Under the pieces are notes generated by a model. The model was not told where the DNA came from. It saw only the letters and a list, made by a program, of their open reading frames with translations, and made no database searches. A stretch of 21,266 nt of DNA from Betaproteobacteria bacterium (lineage in GTDB: Bacteria > Pseudomonadota > Gammaproteobacteria > Burkholderiales > SG8-39). The DNA lies in contig JAAOZY010000415.1 of the NCBI GenBank assembly GCA_012274205.1, positions 1 through 21,266 of the forward strand. The letters are read 5' to 3'. A program made the position numbers and the translations under genes. Shown here one piece after another: positions 14,042 through 21,266 of this stretch. How positions within the stretch are numbered: the first letter of the stretch is position 1; the number at the start of each line of letters is the position of its first letter.

Positions 14042-14917
14042 ATGCGGCGTCTGTTCGGGCTGATGTTTGTGCTGCTCGCGCTTGCAGGGCTCGCCGGCTG
14101 CAGCGGCGCGCGCCTCGCCTACAACAATGCCGATAGCGTCGTGCATTGGATGGCGGACGATTATTTCGCGCTGGAAGGCGCGCAGGACGAGGATTTCCGC
14201 GAGCGGCTGGCGCGCTTTCATGCCTGGCACCGCAGCGAGGAGCTGCCGCGCTACAGCGCGCTCGCGGCGCGCGCGGGCGAAAAGCTCGCCGACGGACTCA
14301 CGCAGCCGGAGCTCCAGTGGGCATGGGACAACGCCGTCACGCGCTATCGCCGCATGGCGCAGCAGGCCGCACCGGATCTGGCGGCGGTGCTGGCGACGCT
14401 GTCGCCGCAGCAGTTCGTGCACCTGCAGCAGAAGTTCGCCGACTCGAATGCGGAGTTCACCGGGAAATACATCAAAGGCGGAGAGCTCGAGCAGCGCAGG
14501 CGGCGCGAGCAGCGCAATCGCGAGTTGATGCGCGACTGGTTCGGCGATCTGTCGGATGCGCAGGAGGTGCTGCTGAAGGATGCGGACGCGAGACTGCCGC
14601 TGCTCTACGCGCTGCGCCTGCAGAATCGCCAGCGGCGCCAGCAGGGGTTCGCCGCGCTGCTACAGGGCAGCCGCAGCGCGGCTGAGCTCGAACCCGGGCT
14701 GCGCCGCTGGCTCGCCGACTGGGAGGAGGGCGCCGCGCCGGAATACCTGCGCCTGTCGCGGCTGTACCGCGAGGGCTACATGCAGATGCTGCTGGAACTC
14801 GACCGCAGCCTGGCACCGGCGCAGCGCGCGCATGCGGTGGCGCGCTTGGGCGAATACGGCGATTTGTTCGCGGCGCTGGCCGGACAAGGCAAGCTCGCGC
14901 GCGCGCAGTCCGACTGA
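14042..14917 (+). CDS. DUF6279-family lipoprotein
   Basis: A 291-residue predicted lipoprotein. A short basic start and hydrophobic segment lead to the lipobox LAGC, with the lipidated Cys at residue 20. The rest is helical and charged, with LAYNNADSVVHWMADDYFAL just after the signal, as in DUF6279 proteins of Beta- and Gammaproteobacteria. Later come LSPQQFVHLQQKFADSNAEF and a run of arginine-rich helices. No enzymatic motif is seen; it probably sits in the periplasm at a membrane. The ATG at 14042 is chosen; a GTG two codons earlier is equally open and changes little. It lies 9 bp after fpr and 11 bp before the hydrolase, so it is inside the operon. Function unknown. Confidence 0.87.
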   Translation: MRRLFGLMFVLLALAGLAGCSGARLAYNNADSVVHWMADDYFALEGAQDEDFRERLARFHAWHRSEELPRYSALAARAGEKLADGLTQPELQWAWDNAVTRYRRMAQQAAPDLAAVLATLSPQQFVHLQQKFADSNAEFTGKYIKGGELEQRRRREQRNRELMRDWFGDLSDAQEVLLKDADARLPLLYALRLQNRQRRQQGFAALLQGSRSAAELEPGLRRWLADWEEGAAPEYLRLSRLYREGYMQMLLELDRSLAPAQRAHAVARLGEYGDLFAALAGQGKLARAQSD

Positions 14918-14928
14918 GGGCCTGCGGG

Positions 14929-15717
14929 ATGCACCGCGACATCCTGCATTTTTCGCACGCCAACGGTTTTCCCGCCGCCTGCTACCGCAAATTTTTCGGC
15001 TATCTCGAGCCCGATTTCCGCGTCGGCAGCATCAATTGCATCGGCCACGACCCGGCCTATCCGGTCACCGACGGCTGGCCGCATCTGGTGGCGCAGCTGA
15101 TCGACCACCTCGGCGCCCATTACCGCTCGCCGGTGGTGGGTGTCGGGCATTCGCTCGGCGGCTATCTCACCTTCATGGCCGCAGTGCAACGGCCGGAATT
15201 GTTCAAGTGCATCATCCTGCTCGACGCGCCCATCATCGGCTATTTCAAGGGCACGGCATTCGGCATGCTCAAGCGCCTTGGACTGGCAGACCGCATCACG
15301 CCTGCCCGCGCGACGCGCGAGCGGCGGCGCGACTGGCCCTCGGTGGAGGACATGGTCGCGCATTTCCGCCGGCGCAAGCTGTTCCGCCATTTCGACCCGG
15401 AATGCCTGCACGATTACGCCACATTGGGCACGGTGCGCGAAAGCGGCCGTGTGCGCCTGGTTTTCGATCCGGAGACCGAGTACCGCATCTATCGCTGCAT
15501 GCCGCACGATCTGGTCTATTACTGCAACCGGCTGCAGCTGCCGGCCGGCTTCATCGGCGGGCGCCGCTCGAACGAATTGCGCCGCGTGGGCCTGGCGCAC
15601 ACGCGCCGCAGCTTTCGCGTCAAGCGCATCGAGGGCGGACATCTGTTTCCGTTCGAGCGGCCGCAGGCCGCGGCCGAGGCGGTGCGCCAGCTTGCGGCGG
15701 AACTGCTTTCGGCCTGA
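14929..15717 (+). CDS. alpha/beta hydrolase
   Basis: A 262-residue alpha/beta-hydrolase-fold protein. HFSHANGFPAACYRKFF (7-23) carries the HxNG-like oxyanion segment. The nucleophile elbow is GHSLGG (73-78), Ser75. The catalytic His is likely His238 in IEGGHLFPFERP, and the acid probably lies in the VFDPETEY region (178-185). The Gram-negative family with SHANGFP and DxPxxGY-like LLDAPIIGYFK is annotated only as hydrolase, so esterase or lipase activity is possible and the substrate unknown. GAGGG stands 7 nt before the ATG. It is the last gene of the DUF3301-fpr-DUF6279 run. Confidence 0.88.
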   Translation: MHRDILHFSHANGFPAACYRKFFGYLEPDFRVGSINCIGHDPAYPVTDGWPHLVAQLIDHLGAHYRSPVVGVGHSLGGYLTFMAAVQRPELFKCIILLDAPIIGYFKGTAFGMLKRLGLADRITPARATRERRRDWPSVEDMVAHFRRRKLFRHFDPECLHDYATLGTVRESGRVRLVFDPETEYRIYRCMPHDLVYYCNRLQLPAGFIGGRRSNELRRVGLAHTRRSFRVKRIEGGHLFPFERPQAAAEAVRQLAAELLSA

Positions 15718-15740
15718 AGCGTCGCAGTGTCCATTTCGAT

Positions 15741-15803
15741 ATGAGGGGATGCCTCTTCTCATGCTCCGCTATAGTGGGCGTTGCAAGATTTCGTTTGGCA
15801 ACG
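15741..15803. terminator. two weak hairpins in the convergent spacer
   Basis: ATGAGGGGA (15741-15749) can pair with TCTTCTCAT (15754-15762) using two G-U pairs and a 4-nt loop. CGTTGC (15779-15784) pairs with GCAACG (15798-15803) around a 13-nt loop. Both lie between converging gene ends at 15717 and 15809 and may end transcription from either side. No clear T-run. Confidence 0.25.
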
Positions 15804-15808
15804 AGTTC

Positions 15809-16492
15809 TCAGACCATGTTTCTGCGCTTCTCCTCCAGCAGCTGCTCGAGCCGGCGGATTTCGAGCCTGACGCCGTCCATGTTCGGGTTCAGATCGAGCG
15901 CGCGCCGGAAATACTCCAGGGACAGCTCGTATTCCTCCAGCCTGAGGTAGATCTGGCCGTAGCCGGCGAGCGCGCCGAAATGGTAGGGATTGCGGCTGAT
16001 CACCTGGAAGCAATCGGCGAGCGACTTCCGGTATTCGCCGTTCAGAAAATACAGCGTGGCGCGCTTGTTCCAGCCCTCGGCGAACTCCGGCCGGATCTCG
16101 ATGACGCGGCTGAACGTTGCAATGCTTTTTTGCACTTCACCGTCATTCATCTGCCGGACACCGGTTTGGTACAGCTTATCCACCTGCGCGTCGCCGGACC
16201 GGCCCCATATCTGCCGCAGCGACTGTTCGGCGCGCGTGCGCGTGAGCCCATCGTCATCGCGCAGGGCGCGCAATAAGGCGGGGACGTCGGCCATCGCGCC
16301 GACTTCGCCCAGGCGGCGCGCCGCCTGGCGGCGTATCCCCGCATCGGCGTGCGTGAGCGAATGCAGCGCCTGCGCGCGGCTGAGCGCCGGCGCGGTATCG
16401 GCGGCGGCGAGACTCGAAAGCGACAGCAGCAGCGCCAGAAGTGCGCGGGCGAACCCGGTCGAAGTTTGATTCGATTGCATGGCGGCGCTCAT
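15809..16492 (-). CDS. exported HEAT-repeat/TPR protein
   Basis: A 227-residue protein: an N-terminal hydrophobic export signal (about 14-31, cleavage near LAAAD), a HEAT-like segment (about 38-98, DAGIRRQAARRLGEVGAMAD and VPALLRALRDDD), then three TPR units (105-205, for example EVQKSIATFSRVIEIRPEFA and YELSLEYFRRALDLNPNM), and a short coiled coil to the end. Such proteins hold other proteins together; no active site is seen. It is probably periplasmic. Three in-frame ATGs (16501, 16492, 16480) could start it and none has a Shine-Dalgarno. I chose 16492 because it falls 7 nt after a CAGAAT box with TTGAAA 18 bp upstream, matching the leaderless pattern in this window. Confidence 0.85.
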   Translation of the reverse strand: MSAAMQSNQTSTGFARALLALLLSLSSLAAADTAPALSRAQALHSLTHADAGIRRQAARRLGEVGAMADVPALLRALRDDDGLTRTRAEQSLRQIWGRSGDAQVDKLYQTGVRQMNDGEVQKSIATFSRVIEIRPEFAEGWNKRATLYFLNGEYRKSLADCFQVISRNPYHFGALAGYGQIYLRLEEYELSLEYFRRALDLNPNMDGVRLEIRRLEQLLEEKRRNMV

Positions 16493-16499
16493 GCGCGGC

Positions 16500-16529
16500 A
16501 TTCTGGGCGCAATACCGCATCGATTTCAA
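16500..16529 (-). promoter_or_regulatory. promoter for the HEAT/TPR gene
   Basis: On the minus strand TTGAAA (16529-16524), 18 bp, CAGAAT (16505-16500). The -35 matches 5 of 6 and the -10 matches 4 of 6. The nearest fitting ATG (16492) is 7 nt past the -10 box. Confidence 0.4.
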
Positions 16530-16566
16530 GCCCAGCCCGATCGAGGCAATGCCGGCAGCCACCCTT

Positions 16567-16598
16567 AAAACGACAAGGGCGGCTCCAGGCCGCCCTTG
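16567..16598 (-). terminator. intrinsic terminator of the SWIB gene
   Basis: A perfect 10-bp GC-rich stem (CAAGGGCGGC/GCCGCCCTTG, 16574-16583 with 16589-16598) has a 5-nt loop. On the minus strand it is followed by TCGTTTTAAGG. It lies about 20 nt past the SWIB gene stop in the right orientation. This is the clearest intrinsic terminator in the window. Confidence 0.8.
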
Positions 16599-16619
16599 CT
16601 GCTTGAAACAGGTAGAGCT

Positions 16620-16955
16620 TTACTTCAGGTGTTTGCTGACCAGCTTGGTCATCTCGAACATCGACACCTGCTTCTTGCCGCCGAACACGTCCTTGAGCTT
16701 GTCGTCGGCATTGATCATGCGCCGGTTCTTGGCGTCCTGCAGCTTGTTCTTCTTGATGTAGGCCCAGATCTTCTTGGTCACTTCGGTACGGGGCATCGCG
16801 CCGGCGCCGATCACTGCGCCGAGCGAAGCGCTCGGGGTCATCGGTTTCATGAATGCCGCATTCGGCTTGCGCTTGACTTTTGCCTTTGCCGGTTTCTTGC
16901 TAGCAGTCTTTTTGCTAGCGGTTTTCTTGCTTGCTGCCTTCTTCTTTGTGGCCAT
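16620..16955 (-). CDS. SWIB/MDM2-domain protein with lysine-rich histone-H1-like tail
   Basis: A 111-residue basic protein. Residues 1-31 are a lysine/alanine tail with a repeated KKTAS unit (positions 10-19), resembling histone H1 C-terminal tails, and should bind nucleic acid. Residues 36-111 form a SWIB domain: MKPMTPSASLGAVIG, MPRTEVTKKIWAYIKKNKLQ, KNRRMINADDKLKDVFG and MFEMTKLVSKHLK. SWIB is best known from eukaryotic chromatin remodellers; bacterial copies occur in Chlamydiae and many Proteobacteria and are thought to affect DNA structure. The ATG at 16955 has AGGAGAGG about 6 nt upstream. The gene has its own promoter and a strong terminator, so it is a one-gene unit. The role is inferred. 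Confidence 0.93.
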   Translation of the reverse strand: MATKKKAASKKTASKKTASKKPAKAKVKRKPNAAFMKPMTPSASLGAVIGAGAMPRTEVTKKIWAYIKKNKLQDAKNRRMINADDKLKDVFGGKKQVSMFEMTKLVSKHLK

Positions 16956-17020
16956 GAGTTTCCTCTCCTAAGGGTGATTGACGGCGACTACGCTTGCTCT
17001 TGTACGGAACACGCAGCGGC

Positions 17021-17049
17021 AGAATGAATCAGCCTGTTGAATTTGTCAA
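17021..17049 (-). promoter_or_regulatory. promoter for the SWIB gene
   Basis: On the minus strand a perfect -35 TTGACA (17049-17044) is followed by 17 bp and CATTCT (17026-17021, 3 of 6). The expected leader is about 60 nt and ends in a strong ribosome-binding site. Confidence 0.5.
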
Positions 17050-17117
17050 TCGGTATCGTGCGTCTGTGGCGCCGAAGCCACGCCGGTTTTTCCGTGGTGC
17101 GTTCGCGCCCTGTCTTC

Positions 17118-17123
17118 TATAAT
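17118..17123 (+). promoter_or_regulatory. -10 box for the MFS transporter gene
   Basis: A perfect TATAAT lies 66 nt before the ATG at 17190, in the spacer divergent from the SWIB gene. The sequence 17 bp upstream (TGGTGC) is a poor -35. Confidence 0.4.
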
Positions 17124-17189
17124 CCGGCCTGTTCCATAGCCACCCGTGTCCCGCTCGCAGCCGACCGCGGGCGCAATGCGTCCCCGCTC

Positions 17190-18368
17190 ATGCAAAACGC
17201 CAGGAAGAACGTCGCGCTGCTCGCCGCCTGTCAGGCGATGCTGCTTACCAACAATGTCACGCTGATTTCCCTGGCGGCGCTGGCGGGATTTTCGCTTGCC
17301 GACAACAAGATGCTGTCGACGCTGCCGGCGACGGCCTACGTCGTCGGCGCGGCACTGGCCACGCTGCCGGCTTCGTTCTTCATGCGGCGCTTCGGCCGCC
17401 AGACCGGTTTTCAGGTCGGCACCGCGATGGGCGTCGCCGGTGCCCTGGTATGCTGCCTCGGTCTGTGGCTGTACAGTTTCTGGCTGCTGTGCGCAGGCGT
17501 GCTGGTGCTCGGGGTGTACAACGCTTTCGGCCAGTATTACCGCTTCGCCGCAGCCGACGCAGCCAGCCACGACTTCAAGGCCAAGGCGATTTCGCTGGTG
17601 CTGGCCGGGGGTCTGGTCGGCGGTATCATCGGGCCGCAGCTGAGCACGCACACCAGAGACATGTTCGCGGTGCCCTTCCTCGGCGCCTACGCTTCGCTCA
17701 TCGTGTTCTGCCTGATCACCATGGTGTTGCTCGCATTTCTTCGCATTCCCGCTCCCAGCGTGGCCGAGCGCCACGAGCCGGTGCGGCCGCTGGGAAAACT
17801 CATGGCCCAGCCCGCTTTCGTCGTTGCCGTGACCGGATCGGCGCTGGGCTACGGTGTCATGAACCTGCTGATGACGGCGACGCCGCTGGCGATGGGCCTG
17901 TGCGGCCATCCCTACAGCTCGGCCGCGACGGTAATCCAGTGGCACGTGATCGGCATGTTCGCGCCTTCTTTCGTGACCGGCTCGCTGATCCGGCGCTACG
18001 GCGTGCTCAGGATCATGTCTGCCGGCGTGGTACTGGAGAGCTTGTGCGTGGCGATTGCCTTGTCCGGCGCGCTGGTGCTCAATTTCTGGTGGGCGCTGGT
18101 GCTGCTCGGGATAGGCTGGAATTTCCTCTACGTCGGCGGCACGACGCTGCTTACCGAGTGTTATCGTCCGTCGGAGAAGGCCAAAGCCCAGGGCATGCAC
18201 GACTTCCTCGTGTTTCTCACCACCGCGACCTCGTCGTTTTCCTCCGGTCTGCTGATGAACCGCAACGGCTGGGACATGCTCAATTACACCGCCTTGCCGG
18301 TGCTGGCGGTGATTGCGGCGGCGATCACCTGGCTCGCGCTGCAGCGGCGCGCCGCTCTTGCCGCCTGA
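17190..18368 (+). CDS. major facilitator superfamily transporter
   Basis: A 392-residue inner-membrane protein with about 12 hydrophobic helices. After the second helix comes a motif-A-like loop, MRRFGRQTGFQVG (65-77), as in MFS carriers. A central cytoplasmic loop near 190-205 (RIPAPSVAERHEPVRPLG) separates the two halves. Helix-rich segments such as GGLVGGIIGPQLS and GIGWNFLYVGGTTLLTE fit drug- or metabolite-efflux MFS proteins, but the substrate is not evident. The ATG at 17190 lacks a Shine-Dalgarno; in-frame sequence upstream contains no membrane segment and includes the TATAAT region, so a longer protein is unlikely. Followed 39 bp later by the esterase gene. Confidence 0.88.
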   Translation: MQNARKNVALLAACQAMLLTNNVTLISLAALAGFSLADNKMLSTLPATAYVVGAALATLPASFFMRRFGRQTGFQVGTAMGVAGALVCCLGLWLYSFWLLCAGVLVLGVYNAFGQYYRFAAADAASHDFKAKAISLVLAGGLVGGIIGPQLSTHTRDMFAVPFLGAYASLIVFCLITMVLLAFLRIPAPSVAERHEPVRPLGKLMAQPAFVVAVTGSALGYGVMNLLMTATPLAMGLCGHPYSSAATVIQWHVIGMFAPSFVTGSLIRRYGVLRIMSAGVVLESLCVAIALSGALVLNFWWALVLLGIGWNFLYVGGTTLLTECYRPSEKAKAQGMHDFLVFLTTATSSFSSGLLMNRNGWDMLNYTALPVLAVIAAAITWLALQRRAALAA

Positions 18369-18407
18369 ACCGCTGCCGCTGTATCGGTAAAGTGTGAAAG
18401 GATAGCC

Positions 18408-19358
18408 ATGGCAGTCGATTTGCAAATGCAGGCCGTGATCGAGCGCGTCGCCAAGTCCGGCCTGCCGCCCTACTACAGCCTGAGCGCGGTCGAGGCGCGC
18501 CGGCTATACAGGGACACGCGCGCCGCCCTGAGCCCGCCCGTCCCCGAGGTCGCTGTAGCGCGCGCGCTTGCCGCGGCGGGCCCGGCGGGGCCGATTCCGC
18601 TGCGGCTGTACCGCGGTGCGGGCACAGCCGCCGACGCAGCGCTGCCCGCGCTGGTGTATTTCCACGGCGGCGGCTGGACCATAGGCGATCTGGACACGCA
18701 CGACATCGTCTGCCGCACGCTCGCCAACAAGGCGCACTGCGCGGTGCTCGCGGTCGATTACCGCATGGGGCCGGAGCACAGGTTCCCCGCCGCGGTGGAC
18801 GACTGCCTCGCCGCGACGCGCTGGGTGGCCGAGCAGGGCGCCGCGCTCGGCATCGATGCCGCGCGCCTTGCCGTCGGCGGGGACAGCGCCGGCGGCAACC
18901 TTGCCGCGGTGGTGGCGATCATGCTGCGCGATGCGGGCGGGCCGCCCCTGGCGTTCCAGGCGCTGGTGTATCCGGCCACCGACCAGCGCATGGATACGGC
19001 TTCGCACGCGAGCTTCGCCGAAGGCTACCTGCTCACGCGCGCCAACATGCTCTGGTTCCGCGACAACTACCTGGATCCCGCTGACTACGGCGACTGGCGC
19101 GCCTCGCCGATGCGTGCGCCCGATCTGGCGCGCCTGCCGCCGGCGCACATCATCACCGCCGGCTACGATCCGCTGCGCGACGAAGGGCGCGCGTATTCCG
19201 ACCGGCTGCTCGCCGCCGGCGTTCCGGTGCTGTACGAATGCTTCGAGGGCATGGCGCACGGTTTTCTCACCATGGGGGGTGTCGTCGCCGCCGCCAACCA
19301 CGCCCTGTACCGGCTCGGCCAGAGCCTGGCGCAGGCGTTCAAGCAAAAGCAGGCCTGA
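18408..19358 (+). CDS. alpha/beta hydrolase, hormone-sensitive-lipase type carboxylesterase
   Basis: A 316-residue esterase of the HSL (family IV) group. The oxyanion-hole motif HGGGW is at 86-90, the nucleophile elbow GDSAGG at 158-163 (Ser160), the likely acid Asp254 in GYDPLRDEG, and His284 in GMAHGF. All three catalytic residues and the oxyanion hole are present, so an active cytoplasmic esterase on short- or medium-chain esters is expected. AAAGGA (18397-18402) stands 5 nt before the ATG. It is 39 bp after the MFS gene and its stop is 17 bp before the TTG start of the next transporter gene, so the three may form an operon. Confidence 0.93.
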   Translation: MAVDLQMQAVIERVAKSGLPPYYSLSAVEARRLYRDTRAALSPPVPEVAVARALAAAGPAGPIPLRLYRGAGTAADAALPALVYFHGGGWTIGDLDTHDIVCRTLANKAHCAVLAVDYRMGPEHRFPAAVDDCLAATRWVAEQGAALGIDAARLAVGGDSAGGNLAAVVAIMLRDAGGPPLAFQALVYPATDQRMDTASHASFAEGYLLTRANMLWFRDNYLDPADYGDWRASPMRAPDLARLPPAHIITAGYDPLRDEGRAYSDRLLAAGVPVLYECFEGMAHGFLTMGGVVAAANHALYRLGQSLAQAFKQKQA

Positions 19359-19375
19359 AGCGCACAGGCGAACCA

Positions 19376-20317
19376 TTGCGCACCCTGCATCGCGCCTTCG
19401 ACTATCTCGGCCGGCATGCCACCCTGTTCCTTGCCGGCGGCGTGTTGCTGGGCCTGTTCGTGCCGGCGCTGGCAGCGCTCGCGCGCCCGCTGCTGATTCC
19501 GGGGCTGCTGATACCGCTGGTGATCGCGCTGCTGCGCCTGAACTGGGACGCGCTCGCCGCCTACGCGCGCCGCCCGGGCCTGGTGGCGCTGATCAGCGCC
19601 GGACTGCTGCTCGCCTCGCCGGTGCTGATGTGGCTCACGCTCAAAGCCTTCAGCCTGCCGCCGGCGCTGGCGCAAGGACTGACATTGATGGCGGCGGCTT
19701 CGCCCATCGTTTCAAGCGCGGCGATCAGCCTGATCCTCGGGCTGGACGCCGCGCTCGCCGTAATTGTGATCGTAGTCACCACCGCGCTGATGCCGTTCTC
19801 GCTGCCGCTGGTGGCGCTGTGGCTGCTGGGCCTGAAGATCGACATCGACCTCGCCACCTTCATGTGGCGCCTTGCGCTGATGGTGGGCGGGGCCTTCGCA
19901 GCGGCGCTCGCGCTGCGGCGCCTGGTGCCGCAGCACAGGCTGCAAGCGAATGCGCGCATGCTCGACGGCGCCTCGGTGGCAACGCTGGTGATGTTCGCGC
20001 TGGCGATCATGGACGGCGTCACAGCGGTGGCTCTGGCGCGGCCCGGATTCGTGGTGCTGGTCACCATCGCGGCGTTTGTCGCCAACATCGTGTTGCAGGC
20101 CCTGGGCACCCTGGCGGCGCTGCGGCTGGGCATGCGCTCGGCCCTCACGGTGGGGCTGATGACGGGCAACTGCAATATGGGCCTGGTGCTGGTGGCGCTC
20201 GCCGACAAGGCCGACTTCGACGTGATCGTATTCTTCGCCATGGCGCAAATACCGATGTACATGCTGCCCGCGCTGCTCACGCCCCTGTACCGGCGCTTGC
20301 TCGCCCGGGAAAGCTGA
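19376..20317 (+). CDS. bile acid:sodium symporter (SBF)-like 10-TM transporter
   Basis: A 313-residue, highly hydrophobic protein with about ten helices, resembling the SBF/ACR3 superfamily. Features are the opening RHATLFLAGGVLLGLFVPAL (13-32) followed by PGLLIPLVIALLRLNWD, conserved ASPIVSSAAISLILGLD in the middle, and TVGLMTGNCNMGLVLVAL near the end, where crossing helices carry substrate and sodium ligands in the family. The substrate is unknown; organic anions are typical. No ATG fits: the first hydrophobic helix must be included, and TTG at 19376 with AGGCGA 5 nt upstream is the best start. An in-frame CTG at 19354 lies inside the previous gene. Confidence 0.8.
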   Translation: MRTLHRAFDYLGRHATLFLAGGVLLGLFVPALAALARPLLIPGLLIPLVIALLRLNWDALAAYARRPGLVALISAGLLLASPVLMWLTLKAFSLPPALAQGLTLMAAASPIVSSAAISLILGLDAALAVIVIVVTTALMPFSLPLVALWLLGLKIDIDLATFMWRLALMVGGAFAAALALRRLVPQHRLQANARMLDGASVATLVMFALAIMDGVTAVALARPGFVVLVTIAAFVANIVLQALGTLAALRLGMRSALTVGLMTGNCNMGLVLVALADKADFDVIVFFAMAQIPMYMLPALLTPLYRRLLARES

Positions 20318-20340
20318 TTACAGGCGCGTTTCAAGCGGGT

Positions 20341-20346
20341 TACAAT
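20341..20346 (+). promoter_or_regulatory. -10 box for the molybdopterin oxidoreductase gene
   Basis: TACAAT, 5 of 6 consensus, lies 28 nt before the ATG at 20375. The -35 region is poor. Confidence 0.4.
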
Positions 20347-20374
20347 CCCGACTCCCCCCTTCGTAGAGGTGTTC

Positions 20375-21266
20375 ATGGGCGCCAATCTTCCCGAAGCCGG
20401 CATAGTGCGCAAGATCGTCAAGGCCGCCTGCCCGCACGACTGCCCCGACACCTGCGGCCTGCATGTCACGGTGGAGAACGGTGTCGCGGTCAAGGTGGAG
20501 GGCGCGAAGGACATGCCCTTCACCCAGGGCACGCTGTGCACCAAAGTGGCGCGCTACCTCGACCGTACTTATTCGAGCGCGCGCGTGCTGCATCCGCTCA
20601 AGCGCGTCGGTGCCAAGGGCGAGGGCAGGTTCGAACGCATTTCCTGGGATGAGGCGCTGGATACCATCGCGGCCAAATTCAAGGCCATCGCCGCAGACGA
20701 TCCGCAGGGCATCCTGCCCTGCAGTTACGCCGGCACCATGGGGATGGTCCAGTATTCTTCGATGGACCGGCGCTTTTTCAACCGGCTCGGCGCGACGCAG
20801 CTGGAGCGCACGCTGTGCTCCTCGGCCGGCAAGGTCGGCATCAAGATCACCCTGGGCGGCCTGGTCGGAATGGACCCGGAGCGCTTCGACGAAGCCAGAT
20901 TGATCCTGATCTGGGGCAGCAACCCGATCGTGTCGAACCTGCACCTTTGGTCGCGCATGCAGGAAGCGAAGCGCCGCGGCGCGAAGCTGATCGCGATCGA
21001 CCCCTACCGCAGCCTGACGGCGGCCAAATGCGACCAGCATCTGGCGCCGCTGCCGGGCACCGACGCGGCGCTGGCGCTGGGCATGATGCACGTGATCATC
21101 GGCGAACGTCTTTACGATGCCGATTACGTCGCGCGGCATACGCTCGGGTTCGAGCAGCTGCGTCAGCGTGTGCAGGACTATCCGCCGCAGCGGGTCGCGG
21201 CCATCTGCGGCCTCGCCGCCGCCGACATCGTCGCACTTGCGCGCGAGTACGCCGCTGCGCGGCCGG
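20375..21266 (+). CDS. molybdopterin-dependent oxidoreductase, 3' part outside window
   Basis: The 297 visible residues are the N-terminal part of a DMSO-reductase-family enzyme carrying Mo-bisMGD and one 4Fe-4S cluster. The cluster motif is CPHDCPDTCGL with C19, C23, C27, then C55 in GTLCTK (spacing 3, 3, 27). After WDEALDTIAAKF come ERTLCSSAG (144-152), LIWGSNPIVSNLHLW (178-192) and KLIAIDPYRS (204-213). By position, Cys148 corresponds to the Sec/Cys molybdenum ligand of formate dehydrogenase. No twin-arginine signal is present, so this subunit is probably cytoplasmic. AGAGG stands 5 nt before the ATG. The substrate is not assignable from this part; such genes are often followed by electron-transfer subunits, which lie beyond the window. 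Confidence 0.92.
   Translation, partial: MGANLPEAGIVRKIVKAACPHDCPDTCGLHVTVENGVAVKVEGAKDMPFTQGTLCTKVARYLDRTYSSARVLHPLKRVGAKGEGRFERISWDEALDTIAAKFKAIAADDPQGILPCSYAGTMGMVQYSSMDRRFFNRLGATQLERTLCSSAGKVGIKITLGGLVGMDPERFDEARLILIWGSNPIVSNLHLWSRMQEAKRRGAKLIAIDPYRSLTAAKCDQHLAPLPGTDAALALGMMHVIIGERLYDADYVARHTLGFEQLRQRVQDYPPQRVAAICGLAAADIVALAREYAAARP

Noticed and set aside
16867..16945. Short repeated units that at first look like a repeat array
   Set aside because: They are codons for the repeated KKTAS tail of the SWIB protein. Units are too short and irregular for CRISPR, and there are no spacers.
17046..18425. Long antisense open frame (459 codons) on the minus strand over the MFS gene
   Set aside because: The translation is rich in His, Arg, Gln and Gly with no domain. 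It is the mirror of a GC-rich coding frame whose plus-strand product is a clear 12-TM carrier.
18856..20652. 598-codon plus-strand open frame spanning the esterase, SBF-like and oxidoreductase genes
   Set aside because: It crosses three real genes in a different frame, and its product is Arg/Ala/Pro-rich with no recognisable motif.

Overview
The window is high-GC DNA with dense coding, short spacers and long antisense open frames. The gene families point to a Proteobacterium, most likely a Betaproteobacterium: BPSS1780-type membrane protein, DUF6279 lipoprotein, DUF3301 protein, Fpr-type ferredoxin-NADP reductase, Tas aldo/keto reductase and a DUF423 protein. This placement is inferred from family content, not from a marker gene. 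I found 20 protein-coding genes. The ones at the two edges (hisG and a molybdopterin oxidoreductase) are cut by the window. I saw no tRNA, rRNA, CRISPR array or insertion sequence.

Layout. Positions 1-2871 (minus strand): BPSS1780-family membrane protein, lrgA, lrgB and a long-form hisG, with a structured leader ahead of hisG. Positions 2987-5370 (plus): an 8-Cys ferredoxin-like protein, a PfkB sugar kinase and a secreted ankyrin-repeat protein. Positions 5389-7429 (minus): a DUF423 membrane protein and a 7TM-PAS-GGDEF diguanylate cyclase, 1 base apart. Positions 7532-12934 (plus): a CoA-centred metabolic cluster of MaoC-like hydratase, acyl-CoA ligase, cyclase-family hydrolase, SDR dehydrogenase and Tas-like reductase. 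Positions 12984-15717 (plus): a tight operon of DUF3301 protein, fpr, DUF6279 lipoprotein and alpha/beta hydrolase. Positions 15809-16955 (minus): a HEAT/TPR protein and a SWIB-domain protein with a histone-H1-like tail. Positions 17190-21266 (plus): MFS transporter, HSL-type esterase, SBF-like 10-TM transporter and the start of a molybdopterin oxidoreductase.

How the genes may work together. Ligase, cyclase and SDR are almost contiguous and probably co-transcribed. With MaoC upstream they look like a route that activates an organic acid to its CoA thioester, hydrates an enoyl-CoA, oxidises a hydroxyl and opens a ring or amide. The substrate cannot be read from sequence. The esterase and two transporters at the right end fit a similar uptake-and-hydrolysis theme, but that link is weak.

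The most unusual non-coding signals are three. First, a structured element occurs twice (806-915 on the minus strand before hisG; 7975-8063 on the plus strand before the acyl-CoA ligase): the same conserved core follows a 13-bp hairpin whose sequence differs completely between copies. Second, a diverged ~100-bp tandem duplication lies upstream of tas and includes a decoy copy of the tas start codon in the same frame. Third, several genes have a TAGAAT-like -10 box so close to the ATG that the mRNA should be leaderless or nearly so.
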